A DNA stretch of 64,000 nt from Siderastrea siderea (Eukaryota > Cnidaria > Anthozoa > Scleractinia > Rhizangiidae), in the NCBI GenBank assembly GCA_964030785.1, contig OZ034968.1:33889686-33953685 (forward strand), read 5' to 3'. The notes beneath the pieces were generated by a model. The model worked only from the letters and a program-made list of their open reading frames with translations, did not search any database and was not told the DNA's origin. Below are positions 15,672 through 28,740 of this stretch, one piece after another (position 1 is the first letter of the stretch; each line of letters begins with the position of its first letter). A program made the position numbers and the translations under genes.

Positions 15672-18600
15672 GAGCGAATGTTGCCAAAAATCAAACATTT
15701 TCAAAATATTGTGGCAACAGCTCAAAAATCAATTCCGCTCATATTCTTATGTTAGGTAGACCTTAATGTGAAACAAATCACTGCATAGTTCGTTTGGCTG
15801 AATATCGATTTATTTTCAAGAAAATCGATATTAACGGAATTCGCTCAAAATACCGCTTTTGAAGCTCAAAATTTAAGGCAAATCTCGAAGCTTCGCGTGA
15901 CAAAATGAAGCATTCCAGAGCAATAAAAAGTAACCAAACTTCTAGAACGATGTTTAAATATATGTCAAAAGCAATTTCAGCAATTTCTGCTCATTTATTT
16001 ACTAGCTCTAATTAAATTTATCCGACATACTTTTGACTAGATAAAAAGTATATCAAGTTTAACCCCTAAAAAAGTATGTGGTACCGAATATTATTCGTCA
16101 AGAATCTGAATTTCAAGAGGAGAAGGGATGTCCTTTTCCTTCCTAACAGGATTTTTTGGGGAAATTTATTGACGCGATGTTATAGAATTTTAAAGTTGGA
16201 CAAAATGCGTTGATTCAAGCCACCAGAAAAGTCAGCCTAATTAACTCAGTGTACACATACACAAACAACTTCACGTTTACCGCAGGTTTTGATCAGCCAA
16301 CAACCGATTTTAACACAATATCCTCTAACCTTCATGTTGCTGTATCACAGATGAGAGCTGTGGTCCTTGTTGATGATAAAATTCAAGCAAACTGCAAGGA
16401 AACTTGACAGGATATCGCAACTTGCCATGCCGTTTCACCGAACATCCGCCGTTTTTTGATGTGAGGATTCTCTTTTCCTATTTTCGTTAGAAAACAGGCT
16501 TAAGGTGTTGTACAAAAGATGCCTTTCCTTTGAAACTAGCTCTGAACTGAACAGCGAAACAAGAAGTCGTTAATACAAAAACATCTGTTGCTTTGGGTGA
16601 TGCCGCTAATTAATTCAGTCAGAACGAGTTTTAGTGAAATCGACAACTGCAGGCATGTACTTTGGGTGCATCGGGTGACTTTGGAGGATAAGGTTAAATT
16701 GTTTTTTCAAATATGCTATTCTTGTCATCCTACGTTTATTAATTTAAGGACTGAGCGAAGATTCTCAGTAGATTGGTTTCAGATGAACACTTAAAAATGC
16801 GTGAAACTGAAAAAACGTACGTTGGTTGCGTGGCATTAACCCTAGAGCTTTTCTCTGGTGGGCAGGGCGAAGGGATTTAAAAAATATATTCTCTGTTGGT
16901 TTTCGAAGAGGTAGCACAATTAATGAACTATGGCTGGATTAAAATACAAAGTTGGACATGAAAATCTCCTTTTCGGTCTGAGAATGTTTTCTTTCTTCTT
17001 GTTTAGGGTGGGGCGGGGTTTGGGCTAAAGGTGTTTGGAAAGACGTTTAAGAGAATACTAAATCGACTGATTGTAAGTGCCCGGGTGAAAGTGATAGTAT
17101 AAGTAAATGAGTCTTGGCATAAAGAATTTTCAAATAAAGCAGAGCTTTTCCATCTCTTGTTTCAGAACTCACCTAACCCCACCTTTAATGTATCAATTAT
17201 GCAGAAGTGAAACCTTTTGCTTTACAACATCACACAACATTCAAGCCAGCCACCTGCATGTGATAAAGCTTTGTTCAGTAATTATAAAAGCGGATCGGAA
17301 AGGAATTTGCAGTTTCTCGATTTTCCGAAAACTGGATTTCACAGACCCAAAAGGCTCCGATTAGAAATAATTAGTCCGTGCCTACACCCTTTCCTCGTGT
17401 GTTTTAATATTCTTTAAAGGCATCTTGAGGGGACTTGGAAATCTAAGTCACCCTCATATCAAGGTCTTCGAATACCTTTAAGAGTGATAGCGGGTCGCTG
17501 TAAAACGACAGTTTTGAGGACTTAATTTTTAATCAAGGCTCGCTTGGAATTATTATCTTGGAATTATCTTTCCCTTTTGCTTAACCAACCCACTTTCGCG
17601 AGGATGGGGGCGATGGGTGGGTGGGGGGGGGGGGGGTTGGAAACCTACTTAAGGGGAAACCTTTTCATGTTGGGGGATTAAGGGTTCAAACTTCCCTCTT
17701 CTCATAGCCTTCAACCCCGGCTGCGCCCTCAGTTTGTTGGCTCACGCTCTTTGCGTTTTTCGTTTGCAAACTTTATGACTCGGCCAAACTCATTCAACAT
17801 TATTCAACAATCTTGAACACAAATTTGTTGTGCGATGTTGAACAAGGTGGGCAAACGAATTCAATACTTTTGATCACACCTGAGAACATAGAAAAAGTTG
17901 AATCAATATTACAGAAAATCATTGCACAGAGTGGCACACCTGAGAACAAAAGAAAAGTCGGCAAAATTGTGAAACATCATTAAGCTAGAAGGCCAAACTT
18001 GTTTTAAAAATTCAACAGCGTTGATCGGTGTTGAATAGAACGTTGAACCCCCTAGTTAACTGTTTTGTAGTTTTCTTCACTGTTGGAAGCTTTAAAAAAA
18101 GACTGCACGTACTACAGTGTCAGTCGAGTAGAGTCGTTTATCGTTGGTGCCTGTTGAGCATCGAAAGCGGAAAACCCAAGACTCATAAAAAGTCATCCAA
18201 GTTAAACCCGTAGTGGGTTGTATTTTGTGCCATAGGACAAAGCTCTTAACAATCTTGCAGATCATTAAACGTATTCCCTGAGAACCAGTACGAAATTTGA
18301 TTTCTTATTAATGTCTATTCTCCGTAAATAAGTGTTTGTGCGTTAAATGTACACTAGCACGTAAATACGAACAAGAACCAGGTAAAAATAAAAAGGAGGA
18401 TTAAGGTATCACCACTGCCTTATTTGAAATTCTTTGAATGCCAGGAATCGATACAATCAGTCGATTCGGTGTTCTCTAAAACTTCTTTCCCCGAAACCTA
18501 TAGCCCCTGCCCCTCCCCACCCTCACCCCAACAAAACGAAAAAAGAATTTTAAGACCGAACAGGAAATTTTCATGCCTGACTTTGTATTTTAATCTAGCC

Positions 18601-19891
18601 ATAGTATGTAAAATAGCGTTCATTATCTGTGCTACTTCTTGGAAAACCAACAGAGAATATATTTTTAAACCCCCTTTGCGGCTTTACCCTGCCCATCACG
18701 TAAAAGCTCAGTCTCGGGTATGTCACGCAACCAACGTGCGCTTTTTTAAGTTGTACAGATTTCAAAGTACTCATCGAACCCAATCTACTGAGAATCTTCG
18801 CTCAGTCCTTAAAGTAGTAAACGTAGGAACATAGAAATAGCTTATTTGAAAAAAAAAATTAAACCTAATTCCCCAAAGTCACCCGATGCACCCAAAATTT
18901 CGTTACCGCGGTACATGCCTTCAGTAGTCGATTTCACTAAAACTCGTTCTAAATTAATTAGCGGCATCGCCCAAAGCACGTAACAGATGTTTTTGTATTA
19001 ACGACTTCTTGTTTCGCTGTTCAGTTCAGAGCTAGTTTCAAAGGAAAGGCATCTTTTGTACAACACCTTAAGCCTGTTTTCTAACGAAAATAGGAAAAGA
19101 GAATCCTCACATCAAAAAACGGCGGATGTTCGGTGAAACGGCATGGCAAGTTGCGATATCCTGTCAAGTTTCCTTGCAGTTTGCTTGAATTTTATCATCA
19201 ACAAGGACCACAGCTCTCATCTGTGATACAGCAACATGAAGGTTAGAGGATATTGTGTTAAAATCGGTTGTTGGCTGATCAAAACCTGCGGTAAACGTGA
19301 AGTTGTTTGAGTATGTGTACACTGAGTTAATTAGGCTGACCTTTCTGATCGCTTAAATCAACGCAATTTGTCCAACTTTAAAATTCTATAACATCGCGTC
19401 AATAAATTTCCCCAAAAAATCCTTTTAGGAGGGAAAAGAACATCCCTTTTCCTCTTGAAATCCAAATTCTTGACGAATAATATTCGGTACCACATACTTT
19501 TTTTAGGGGTAAAACGTGATATACTTTTTATCTAGTCAAAAGTATGTCGGATAAATTTAATTAGAGCTAGTAAATAAATGAGCAGAAATTGCTGAAATTG
19601 CTTTTGACATATATTTAAACATCGTTCTAGAAGTTTGGTTACTTTTTATTGCTCTGGAATGCTTCATTTTGTCACGGGAAGCTTCGAGATTTGCCTTAAA
19701 TTTTGAGCTTCAAAAACGGTATTCTGAGCGAATTCCGTTAATATCGATTTTCTTGAAAATAAATCGATATTCAGCCAAACGAACTATGCAATGATTTGTT
19801 TCACATTAAGGTCTACCTAACATAAGAATATGAGCGGAATTGATTTTTGAGCTGTTGCCACCAAATGTTTGACCGTTGGTAACATTCGCTC
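15672..19891. mobile_element. 4.2-kb TTAA-flanked element with about 1.5-kb inverted arms
   Basis: TTAA flanks both ends (15,668-15,671 and 19,892-19,895) and the termini GAGCGAATGTT(G/A)CC are inverted copies, as in piggyBac-type insertions. The inverted arms run from the ends to about 17,160 (left) and 18,410 (right), with visible divergence and indels, around a loop of about 1.2 kb. No transposase is present, so it is non-autonomous. It interrupts a LINE coding region, and the LINE frame is open across the junction if one TTAA is kept. A poly-G run lies in the loop near 17,620-17,637. Confidence 0.85.
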
Positions 19892-19895
19892 TTAA

Positions 19896-21590
19896 GTTGT
19901 AGCGAGACAAAGGTTTGACAGCAATGAGTTCTGTGATGAAATTAGGTGCTAGGCCATGCAGAGCTTTATACGTGATTAACAGGATCTTGAAGATAATCCT
20001 ATATTTAATTGGAAGCCAGTGCAACTCAAAAAGGATAGGAGAAATGTGGTCAAAGCGAGAGATATTACATATGAGTCTGGCAGCTGCGTTTTGGACTCGC
20101 TGAAGTTTATTCAGTTGAGTGGCTGGCAGACCATATAGGAGGCTGTTGCAGTAATCTAGACGGCTCGCTACGAAAGCATTAACTAATATCTGGACAGTTT
20201 CATGATTGAGAAATTTCCTAATACGCCTGATGTTGAACAAGTGAAAGAACGCGGCCTGGCAGCATTTAGTGACATGCGTGTTTAGGTTCATCTGTGCGTC
20301 GAACCAGCTGCCCAAGTTCTTAGCTTGGCTCAATGAGGTGTCTTGAGTATTACCGACACGGAGGGTATTGAAGGTGACTTTCTTAAGCTGCTGACTAGTA
20401 CCGATGATAATGAACTCCGTTTTGTCATCATTTAGCTTAAGTTTGTCAGCGAGCATCCATCGCTTGATGTCATCAATACAGTTTTCCAAGGCTGTTAACG
20501 CTTTGGATTGCTCAGCGCTTGAGTCTGGTTTGAAAGAGAGGTAGAGTTGAGTGTCGTCTGCGTGAGCATGTATGTCTGGCAGATGATGTTCCAATACGCT
20601 AAATAGTTTGCTTGCATAGATGACAAACAACAGAGGACCAAGGCACGACCCTTGTGGCACACCGTACTGCAAATCAAAGTGCTTGGATGTTGCGCCTTTT
20701 ACTGAAATAAACTGGAGCGGTTATTGAAGTAGGATGAGAACCATGACAGCACCGGTCCTGATATTCCAAAACTAGAGTGTAGTCGATCGAGCAAGATACT
20801 GTGATCTACAGTATCAAAAGCAGCACTCAGATCTAGTAGCACAAGTAAGGTGACATGCTTCTTGTTCATATTCATAAGAATATCATGCTTCACACGTAGG
20901 AGAGCTGTCTCTGTGCTGTGGAATTCACGATAGGCGGACTGTGCTTTAGGGTACAGGTTGTGGACTGTCATGTGATTGTGCATTTGGTTGAAGACGACTC
21001 TCTCGGTGAGTTTCGAAGTGAAAGACTGGTTACTGATAGGGCGAAGGTTTTTAAATGCTACTTCTAATCCCGACTTCTTTAACCTCGGACGAACATCTGC
21101 TTGTTTCCAATTTTTAGGAAACACGCCGGATTCTAGGGATCATCTTGGTCAGTACGGGGAGGAGAACATCTAAGCACCCCACTACTAGCGGAGTTGGCAT
21201 AGGGTCCAGAGTGCTCGATTTCTTACTTGACCTAGATATTAGCAGCCTGACGTTCTCCTCACTGAGCAATTCAAATGAGTCGAAATAAGGAATGGACGCA
21301 GTAGGTGCTGCGTCTACGGATTGAGTTGGGTTGACTGTGGCATCTAATTCCGAACAGATACGTTCAATCTTCTGCATAAAGAAAGTACCTATGTCATCAG
21401 CAAGTACAGAGGAATCCTGGTAGTGAGGAAATGTTAATTCAGTTTTCTGATTGAAGAGAGTCTTGGCAACTTTGAATAGTTTTCGGTGGTCACAGCTGTT
21501 TTCTGATATGAGATTAGTATAAAACTTGTTCCGTGCGGAGTTCATGTGGACGTGACTAAGAATAGAGGCAAGAATTCACGCTTCCCAGAG
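19896..21590 (-). pseudogene. CR1/Jockey-like LINE reverse transcriptase, broken
   Basis: Minus-strand frames 21,545-21,114, 21,124-20,699 and 20,672-19,896 together cover an RT: FKNLRPISNQSF near the start, an LDLSAAFDTVDH motif (catalytic D), GVPQGSCLGPLLF, then HADDTQLYLSF (the ADD motif) and a thumb region ending RLDYCNSLLYGLP and LHWLPI. At least two frameshifts separate the pieces, and the 5-prime half with the endonuclease is absent. The C-terminus is displaced to 15,540-15,668 by the inserted TTAA element. Not functional. Confidence 0.85.
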
Positions 21591-22053
21591 CACCATTGGG
21601 TCGCATCGCCAATGATTTATGCTTTTCACCCGACAACGTTTTTTCAATTGGGCGTACTTGTGATTGTTCGACCAACAAACACAAAACAACAAAGTGAAGC
21701 ATCGAATCAATGTTTTTGACTGTTTATATTGTTTTAATTAGTTTTGTAAGCCCTAAACGTCGACTTTAGAAAGGCGTTTATTTCATGAATAAAATGGTAA
21801 TTCGAAAGCGCAGTGCACCACCTTGTTCTGTTGTCCGATGTAGTGATTAAGTCCTTCTTGTGGCTTTAGAGCTTCGCCGGGCTCAACGTTCCAATAGTGT
21901 TAGCCCACTCATTTTTTCAGTCCAAAAATGTTGGAACGTTTATCATCCCATGTTGGACCAACATTCTTGCTGTTGTTGTTGTTCAAGTGATGTTTGTTCT
22001 TGACAGGGGCGGGGGAGAACACTTGACTACGCCTGGGACTTTTTTTGTGGTCG
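21591..22053. other. Non-coding stretch
   Basis: No long frame or repeat. Flanks the left terminal repeat of the next element. Confidence 0.4.
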
Positions 22054-22319
22054 GATGATCCACCGAAAATTGACGTCACATCCGGTCCAAAAACAGCCTT
22101 TTTCTTCCGCGGGCGGGAAAATCAAAATTGACGGCGACAGTTTCGTTCAGTTGGTGAGTAAAATGGCCATATTTTTTCATCGGCGATAAATTTTCCTGTT
22201 ACATTTTCGTGACAATGAAATGAAATATGTACTCTTTCCTTCCATTTGATTAGTGAAGAGATTATTCTAAATAAAGGTTTATAAGCTGCGTTGTTTTCGA
22301 GCGTTCTTTTGTAAGGAAA

Positions 22320-22384
22320 ATGGCGGCTTTGTCTCCCTCGAATTTCACAGGATTCGGAAAATCAGTTAAAATGATGGCTTCAAG
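22320..22384 (+). other. Possible first exon
   Basis: ATG at 22,320 opens 21 codons (MAALSPSNFTGFGKSVKMMAS plus part of one) that run into CAAG|GTAAGT, a perfect splice-donor consensus. It lies about 270 bases inside the left terminal repeat. The product is unknown and no downstream exon could be found. Confidence 0.35.
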
Positions 22385-25069
22385 GTAAGTAATTCTTTAT
22401 TTAAATAGCCTATGTTGTAGAATAAGACTCCTTTTAACAAAACATCGCAAAGACGGCGTTTCTAACAAGTGGGAACCCCATTAACACTCTTTGTTTTTTA
22501 GAGAGACTGTTCACAACACAGAATCTGAAACAATACTCCTTGTGGTGCTTTGTCGCTGTTGACCGCCAAGACTTCCCTTTATCTGTTTTCTTTTTTTTTT
22601 TTCTATATTATTAAATTCTCAATATATAATTGATCTACATCACAAGTGACCACATCGTAAGACAAACAATAACGCTTTATTATTATTGTCCTATTAAGTA
22701 TTTTTATACATTTTGATTACTTAATTGTGCACACTACTAGTAACAGCTTAGTAATTTCATAATTAAACTGCTACATAAAAGCTGTCTTTAATTAACGCCA
22801 GATGCTGACTGAAGTCAATATGTCAGCTTATTCATCGCACAGTCCTTATTTGTAATCATCCACTGATACTGTGGTTGTGGACAGAAGACTTACAAATCAA
22901 GGAATCAACCAGTAACCTTATACAACAAGGTCAAGTTCAAGCAACCCATCCTGATCATAAGGGTCGTGAATATTTTTTACCAACAGATTTGCCTGACAGA
23001 TAATCAAGACTAACAATTAAGTGTAGCCCCAACCTACTGTATACATAACTGTACTGGGAATTACAAACTGGTTTCTGTATGGTAATGTCATTTATGGTCA
23101 CCTACACATAATGGATGATGAGCAATATCTTTCCCTACGCTTTGGATACTGGTTACATGAATGATGTGTAGTTCCAGAAAATATCTTTACTCCCTCCACA
23201 GAAGGTTTTTCTGTTTTGCTGCCCCCCCCCCCCCCCCCTGCAAGAGATTTCAGCTTAGCTTCATACTTTGCTTCTAAAATTTTGCCTTTTGAGAGCCCCT
23301 TTCCCCTAGGAATTTCCAATGACCTTCCATGTGGTGGGTATGGATTTTTTTTCTGGAACTACACAATAACTATGACACAACACCAGATGAGTACTGTTGC
23401 TGGTTAACAAATGTTTGAGACTACACATTTGTTGAATAGAACACAGGAAAAAAGACTGACAAATTTTCAACATCATCATGCATCCGTGGTTATTATTATG
23501 GATGACTGTTGACAGTATCTCATCATACCGTACAAGTTGTTATGGTAGCACAACACTGCTTCTGTTGCTGAGTAACAAATTTTATGGACAGCAACTGATA
23601 TACAGGTATTCATGTGCTACATGTCACTACTACTATAATGATGGCTAACAATGTTAACAAACACAGTTCAAAAGAATTACATAGATCTGGGCTCAGAAAC
23701 CAACATCTCTTCCTCTGTTGTATGCTGCAGGTCATGTTTCCTTACATGACAGACCCAGCCACTTTATTGATAGGAAAGCAATAAATCTTTGTGTCCAGCA
23801 TGCTAATCAAAGGGAAAAATCCTGTCTGCAACCAAAGTACTCATCTCAGCGACAAACCTTTGCAGGCTCAGGAATCTCACAAGAATAGTCCCAAACTATG
23901 TGTTGAAAGCAACTTTAGGAGTCTTCACAGCCATCTAGATCAAAAATGAAACAGTTAAAAAACAAATATTGCTCATTTTCTATTCATTACAAGAACTGCT
24001 AGATATCATATTGTATCTACATTATTAATCATTTAGCAAATACATGTAAATGTATGTGATAGTACATGATAATGTACATGATATTAACATAGTTACATAC
24101 ACTGTACTTGGGCTTACTCAACTTTGTTTTTGTTATATGTTTTTATTCATGAATCTGAACATGCAACTATGTAACTGTATGCAAATAAGCTAAAGATTTG
24201 ATACTAATTACATGAATGCTATAGATTTTATTAACCCCTTTACTCTGGGAGTCAATTATGGAGACATGTGATGTAGTGCTAACTTTTGAGTCTGTGGATG
24301 AAATCCTATGGTGTGACCATTCAAATGAAATCTCTTTGGCAGTACTTTCGCAGGGTACTGTTTGTTTGGGGGGATTTGAAAAAAAAAATGAAATTTAGCA
24401 TATTCTTGAATTTTAAATTTTGGCCACTAACTAGGGGTGAAAGGGTTAAGTAAATGTCAGTGATAGTACATGACAAATATCTACCTGACATTAAAATAGT
24501 TACATACTTGGGCTTTTGGCTACTCAATTTTATTTTTGTTATACATTTGTATTCACAAATCTGAACGTGTATGTACCTATACGTAAGATTAATAAGCTAA
24601 AGATTTAATACTAATTACATGAATGCAATAGATTTACCTAAAGTTAAGGGTTGGTATGTTTTCTACATGAAGAGACTTGGTAGAAGTCACTGTGTTGTAA
24701 CAAAATCAAATAACTACAGCAGGCAAAGTGCAGACAATGTGTAGCCTCAGGTGTAAAAATTCATTAAAAATAATCATTTTTCTAAAGAGCAAAAATGGAT
24801 AGGTCTTAAAATTGGGACTACCAATAGTTGAAAGACAATATTTATGTCCTAGTGTAACAAGACCTTTAGGACAGAATGTCACATGACAAAGTTGACACCA
24901 AAGAATATGAAATTCATGACAGCTAGGGTGCACATAGAATGCTTTATACTTGAATGAGTAGCTACAATTGTCCATGTAGATCACATGTGGATGACAAATA
25001 CCACTGTCTATCCTTGCAGTTGAAAGTACATGTACAAACGTAGTAACCAATGCCAATAAAGACATTGTA

Positions 25070-25536
25070 CAGTACCATTCAAAAGTAAGCTGACAGTTTG
25101 TTGTGAGTCTCAATTCTTGACTAGCTACTCATTACTCAATTCCTGCATGAATTAAGTACCGAAAATTAGAATTGAGACTAACACGACACTATTCCAATTC
25201 GCACAAATCCAAAATCGAGTTTGAGTTAATTATGTATAGAGCTGAAACGTTTTGAAATGTGGGGAAAGATAATCTTTTTTGGTTTTGGTTTTGTTTGTTT
25301 TGATGTTTTATTGAGACACGAGGCAAATACCCGAAACTGAACAAAGGCTGTTCCGGTTGGGTGATTTGTGCAGGAATCAAGTATTAACTGTAAAGAAGAT
25401 CCTCGCAGTTATTAACGCAACTTATGCAGTTGCAAAAAGAAAGCCTGAAAAAATCAATTATTGAGTCTCGATTCTCAATACTTGATTCATGTGAGGATCA
25501 AGTATTGAGTGTCAACTTACTTTTGAATGGTGCTGT
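25070..25536. mobile_element. Tc1/mariner-like MITE with TA duplication
   Basis: CAG(T/C)ACCATTCAAAAGTAAG termini are inverted copies and the element is flanked by TA at 25,068-25,069 and 25,537-25,538. 467 bases, no coding potential. Confidence 0.75.
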
Positions 25537-25778
25537 ATAATTTGTAGAAAAGTGACCAACATGTTGATGCCTTTGTATTTAACTACAAAAACATCAACAT
25601 CACAAGCAATGTAACACTGGAATTAATTAAAAATTCCAAACAAGCCTGATCAATAAAGGACTATTTCCTTTTCTTGTAGTAATATAAAGGGAATACATGT
25701 ATATTAAAAGGGCAAGGTAGCTAGTTAATCTCGCAATTATGTCGACAATTTGTATTGGTAATCCCAATCTTAAACATA

Positions 25779-25932
25779 CAGTGGAATCCCGATTTTTTGC
25801 ACCTCCTGGGGAAAAGGGAATTGGTTTGAATTATCTGGGGGTTTGAAAAATCGGGGTAAAATTACAGTGTTTGACTGGGAAAGGGAAGCCAGTTTTCAGA
25901 AACCGAGAGCTTGAGATATCAGGATTCTACTT
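25779..25932. mobile_element. Possible pogo/Tigger-like MITE
   Basis: The left end CAGTGGAATCCCGA and the right end, inverted as CAAGTAGAATCCTGA, resemble pogo-type termini. About 150 bases. The right boundary and TA duplication are unclear. Confidence 0.4.
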
Positions 25933-26165
25933 GATGTTATTACAACGCTGGTTTGTTCGTCTCACCATCCCTACTTCCCCTTCCCCCCCCTCCCCCCAAC
26001 CTAGGAATCGCTCAATCAGATAAAATTCATTCATTAAATATGCAGTTCTCTTTATTCAGACTTCTTTTAAAACAACGAAACACAAAAAATACATTCCCAT
26101 AGAAAAACAAATTGTGTCTACCCATCATCGTAAAACGGAAACTTCGAAAACACAAGACTACTAAC

Positions 26166-26388
26166 CTTGAGTCTGCTTGAGTACACAGATGTCTGCCACA
26201 TCAGGAGTGCTTCTAAACATGTCCGCGGTTGGTTTCGATACTGCTTCCAGCACTTTTCTGCGAGTGTTAATTACCTTCCCAGTGTTAACACAACATACTG
26301 TGACTACCGACGTTTTCTTTATTGTATTATACTCGGAATAAACTATTTTAATCGACGATTCCTTTGAATCAAGGGTCACGAGAGGCAA
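26166..26388 (-). other. Possible exon with a degenerate tandem copy upstream
   Basis: A minus-strand frame starting MPLVTLDSKESSIKIVYSE ends in CTCAAG|GTTAGT, a donor-like site at 26,165-26,166. A second, frame-broken copy of the first two thirds lies at about 26,403-26,560, showing a tandem duplication of roughly 170 bases. No family recognised. Confidence 0.35.
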
Positions 26389-26851
26389 AAGTTTCGATAG
26401 AGTAGGACTTCCAGCACTTTACGTCGAGTGTTAATTACCTTCCCGATGTTAACAATCCAAACTGTTACTGCTGGCGTTTTCTTCATTATATTTCACGCAT
26501 CATAGGCTATTTAAATTGACAATTACACTGAATCAGGAGTCACGAGAAGCAAAAATTTGATCCGCACATGTACTGAAAATTGCGACACACTCGCCATGAC
26601 ATTGCACGAAGCTGCCTGGAAAATGCCATCAAAACTGTACTAAACATTTCTGTTTTGCCAATATATCGGCTAAAATAGATAATCCAGTAACTTTGTAACA
26701 TCTCTGGTATTCAAGATAAGCAATTGCGTGTCAGTGGTGGTCACAAGAAAGAAGAAACCATAAACTCCCGAGCGTCCATCTTGCAACTCACTGAGCGAGC
26801 TGCTCGCCGATTTTTGAAACCGGATGTGACGTCATTTTTCGGTGGATCATC

Positions 26852-27296
26852 AGGTCACGAAAATTGGCGAATTTTGCTTCCCCCCCCCCCCCCTGGTTCT
26901 TGATCAACATCAAATAGACATAGTTCAATTTTTCCAGTGAAAAACTGAGATATGCCATTCCTTCGTCTGTTTTCCAGTTGTTTTTCAGTACAGTACTGAA
27001 TGAGAAATCGCTGTTTGAGCTGGGGAAGATTTTGTCTCCCTCGACAGCAAAAGTACAGCATTGTCTCGAAAGAAACCGAAAACGTTGTTGTTGTTGTTGT
27101 TTGCTTTATTTCACGTCTGTCCCAGTGTGGAAGTTATACAAGGAATGACTAGTGACTGAAAGCTAGAAGAAAAAAGATAAAAACTTCCTAATTAATGCAG
27201 ACTTAAGCAACTTCATGAAACTTGAACAAAACTCCATTCTTCTTCCAGGTCAAGACTTGTTTTTCCAAAATTTCCAGCTCCACTAACCCTATTTAG
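26852..27296. other. Low-complexity non-coding stretch
   Basis: A poly-C run at 26,879-26,893 and a (GTT)n run near 27,084-27,101. Nothing else supported. Confidence 0.5.
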
Positions 27297-27830
27297 CCTG
27301 GGAGGGGAGGCACATTGTGCCCGCGCTGACTTTAACGAATTATAACTTTTAAACGGCTGGACGAATAACCACCAAATCTCGAGACTTTTCCTAAAATTTA
27401 TCAGCGAAAATTTTCCTGTGTCAATGGCGTGTCTATGATGATTGACGTTTCCATAGCAACCGTTTACTCAGGAGTGTATTTTGACTATTTTCTGTTTTTT
27501 TTAAGTCTTTTTTTCATTTTTTCCCCTTCGTTTGTGAGACGAAGATAATAATTTACTTTTTTGTGCTTGTTTTGATTAAGTATATTTCTTGGAACAAATT
27601 CATATATTTTGCGATGTCGTCAATGTCACCTGTATGACTGCCGGCTCGGGATTCAAGATGGAGGCCTCAAAATTCAAAATGGCTGGTTTGTGACATCATT
27701 GTGAAGTCATATCACGTCACAACTGACACGTCATAAGCCCAATCTGTTAAGCTAATGAAGTCCTAAAAACGTGCCAAGTTTCATCTCAAGAGCGTTAATA
27801 CTCTATGCTTTGTGCCCACTCCCAGGCTCA
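27297..27830. mobile_element. MITE with GCCTGGGAG termini
   Basis: AGCCTGGGAGGGGAGGCAC at the left is matched by an inverted GAGCCTGGGAGTGGGCAC at the right. About 535 bases, no coding potential; boundaries to within a few bases. Confidence 0.55.
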
Positions 27831-28740
27831 GACACTCAAAAAAAGCCCATGGTCCACACTGTTCGAATCCTAGGAAGACCGAAACTTTAAGAACCTAAAA
27901 CAGACAAGTGCAAGGCCTAAGGGCGGGGGGTAAAGTTCAAATGAATAACACCACCAACACCTCATGGTATGCTAATTGTCGCAACATTGTAATTGCTTGC
28001 CTTAACCTTTTGGAGCCAACTGGTCCAGATACTGGAAAAAACACTTATCACCAACAGCTAAGCTAATTCTTTCTTTGCGAATAAAATAAACTATGGACAC
28101 TTTTACTTTAACTCTCGTAGCTACCCACTGAACGGGAGCTGCTTGACTATTTCTTCACAAATAATTTGTCTTCTATTTTCCCTGCAGTTATTTCAAAGGC
28201 TAATAAATGTGTCCATGGTTTTCGGATTCGAACAGTAACTAAGCAACAACCTATTCAAACAACAAATGAATTACTTTTTTAACTTCTCAGTGTATTAATT
28301 TAATTTAACTTAATGTGTGTTTCGATAAATCACACTTACTTGACAGAGGTTTGAATACTAAGCATAGTTTTTGACGATTTTATCGTAATTTAGTTATTGG
28401 CTTGGGAAAATATGTCAAACTCTCCAGAGATTGTTTCATCGGAATATCCAACCCCTCTAATTTTCGTTACGTGGTGATTACACGAGAGGTGTTACAGTTT
28501 AACTGTGACACCCGGAAGTCCAAATACATCCGCAGGACTTTCTAAACACCTAAACTGACAAGACGCGCCGTTGAAACGTTAATGCTAATCTCTGTCACTT
28601 GTCGAGCAACTACTATCCATCTATATAATATAAATTTTAAATTCAAAAATTGAAAACGGTACTCCACACGAATAGTGTCCCCCAGAGAGGATGACTTCTG
28701 TAGAACAAGTTTCATGAGCAGTGGGGAAGTGACGTGCCGT
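27831..28740. other. Non-coding stretch with one possible short inverted pair
   Basis: ACTGTTCGAATCC near 27,858 recurs inverted near 28,228, which may mark a small element. The rest is AT-rich. Confidence 0.3.

Larger units (their letters stand above)
22054..26851. mobile_element. 4.8-kb TIR element with TGACGTCA in both ends
   Basis: GATGATCCACCGAAAA followed by (T/A)TGACGTCACATCCGG at 22,054-22,084 is present inverted at 26,820-26,851 with one mismatch. GGTC lies just outside or overlapping both ends and could be a short target duplication. The interior has exon-like pieces at both ends (22,320-22,384 plus, 26,166-26,388 minus), a 165-bp diverged direct repeat (24,068-24,235 and 24,470-24,640), a poly-C run at 23,222-23,239, and two nested MITEs. 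No transposase domain recognised. Confidence 0.55.

Noticed and set aside
27084..27101. Telomeric or functional role for GTT-type repeats
   Set aside because: Simple trinucleotide microsatellite without telomere motif.
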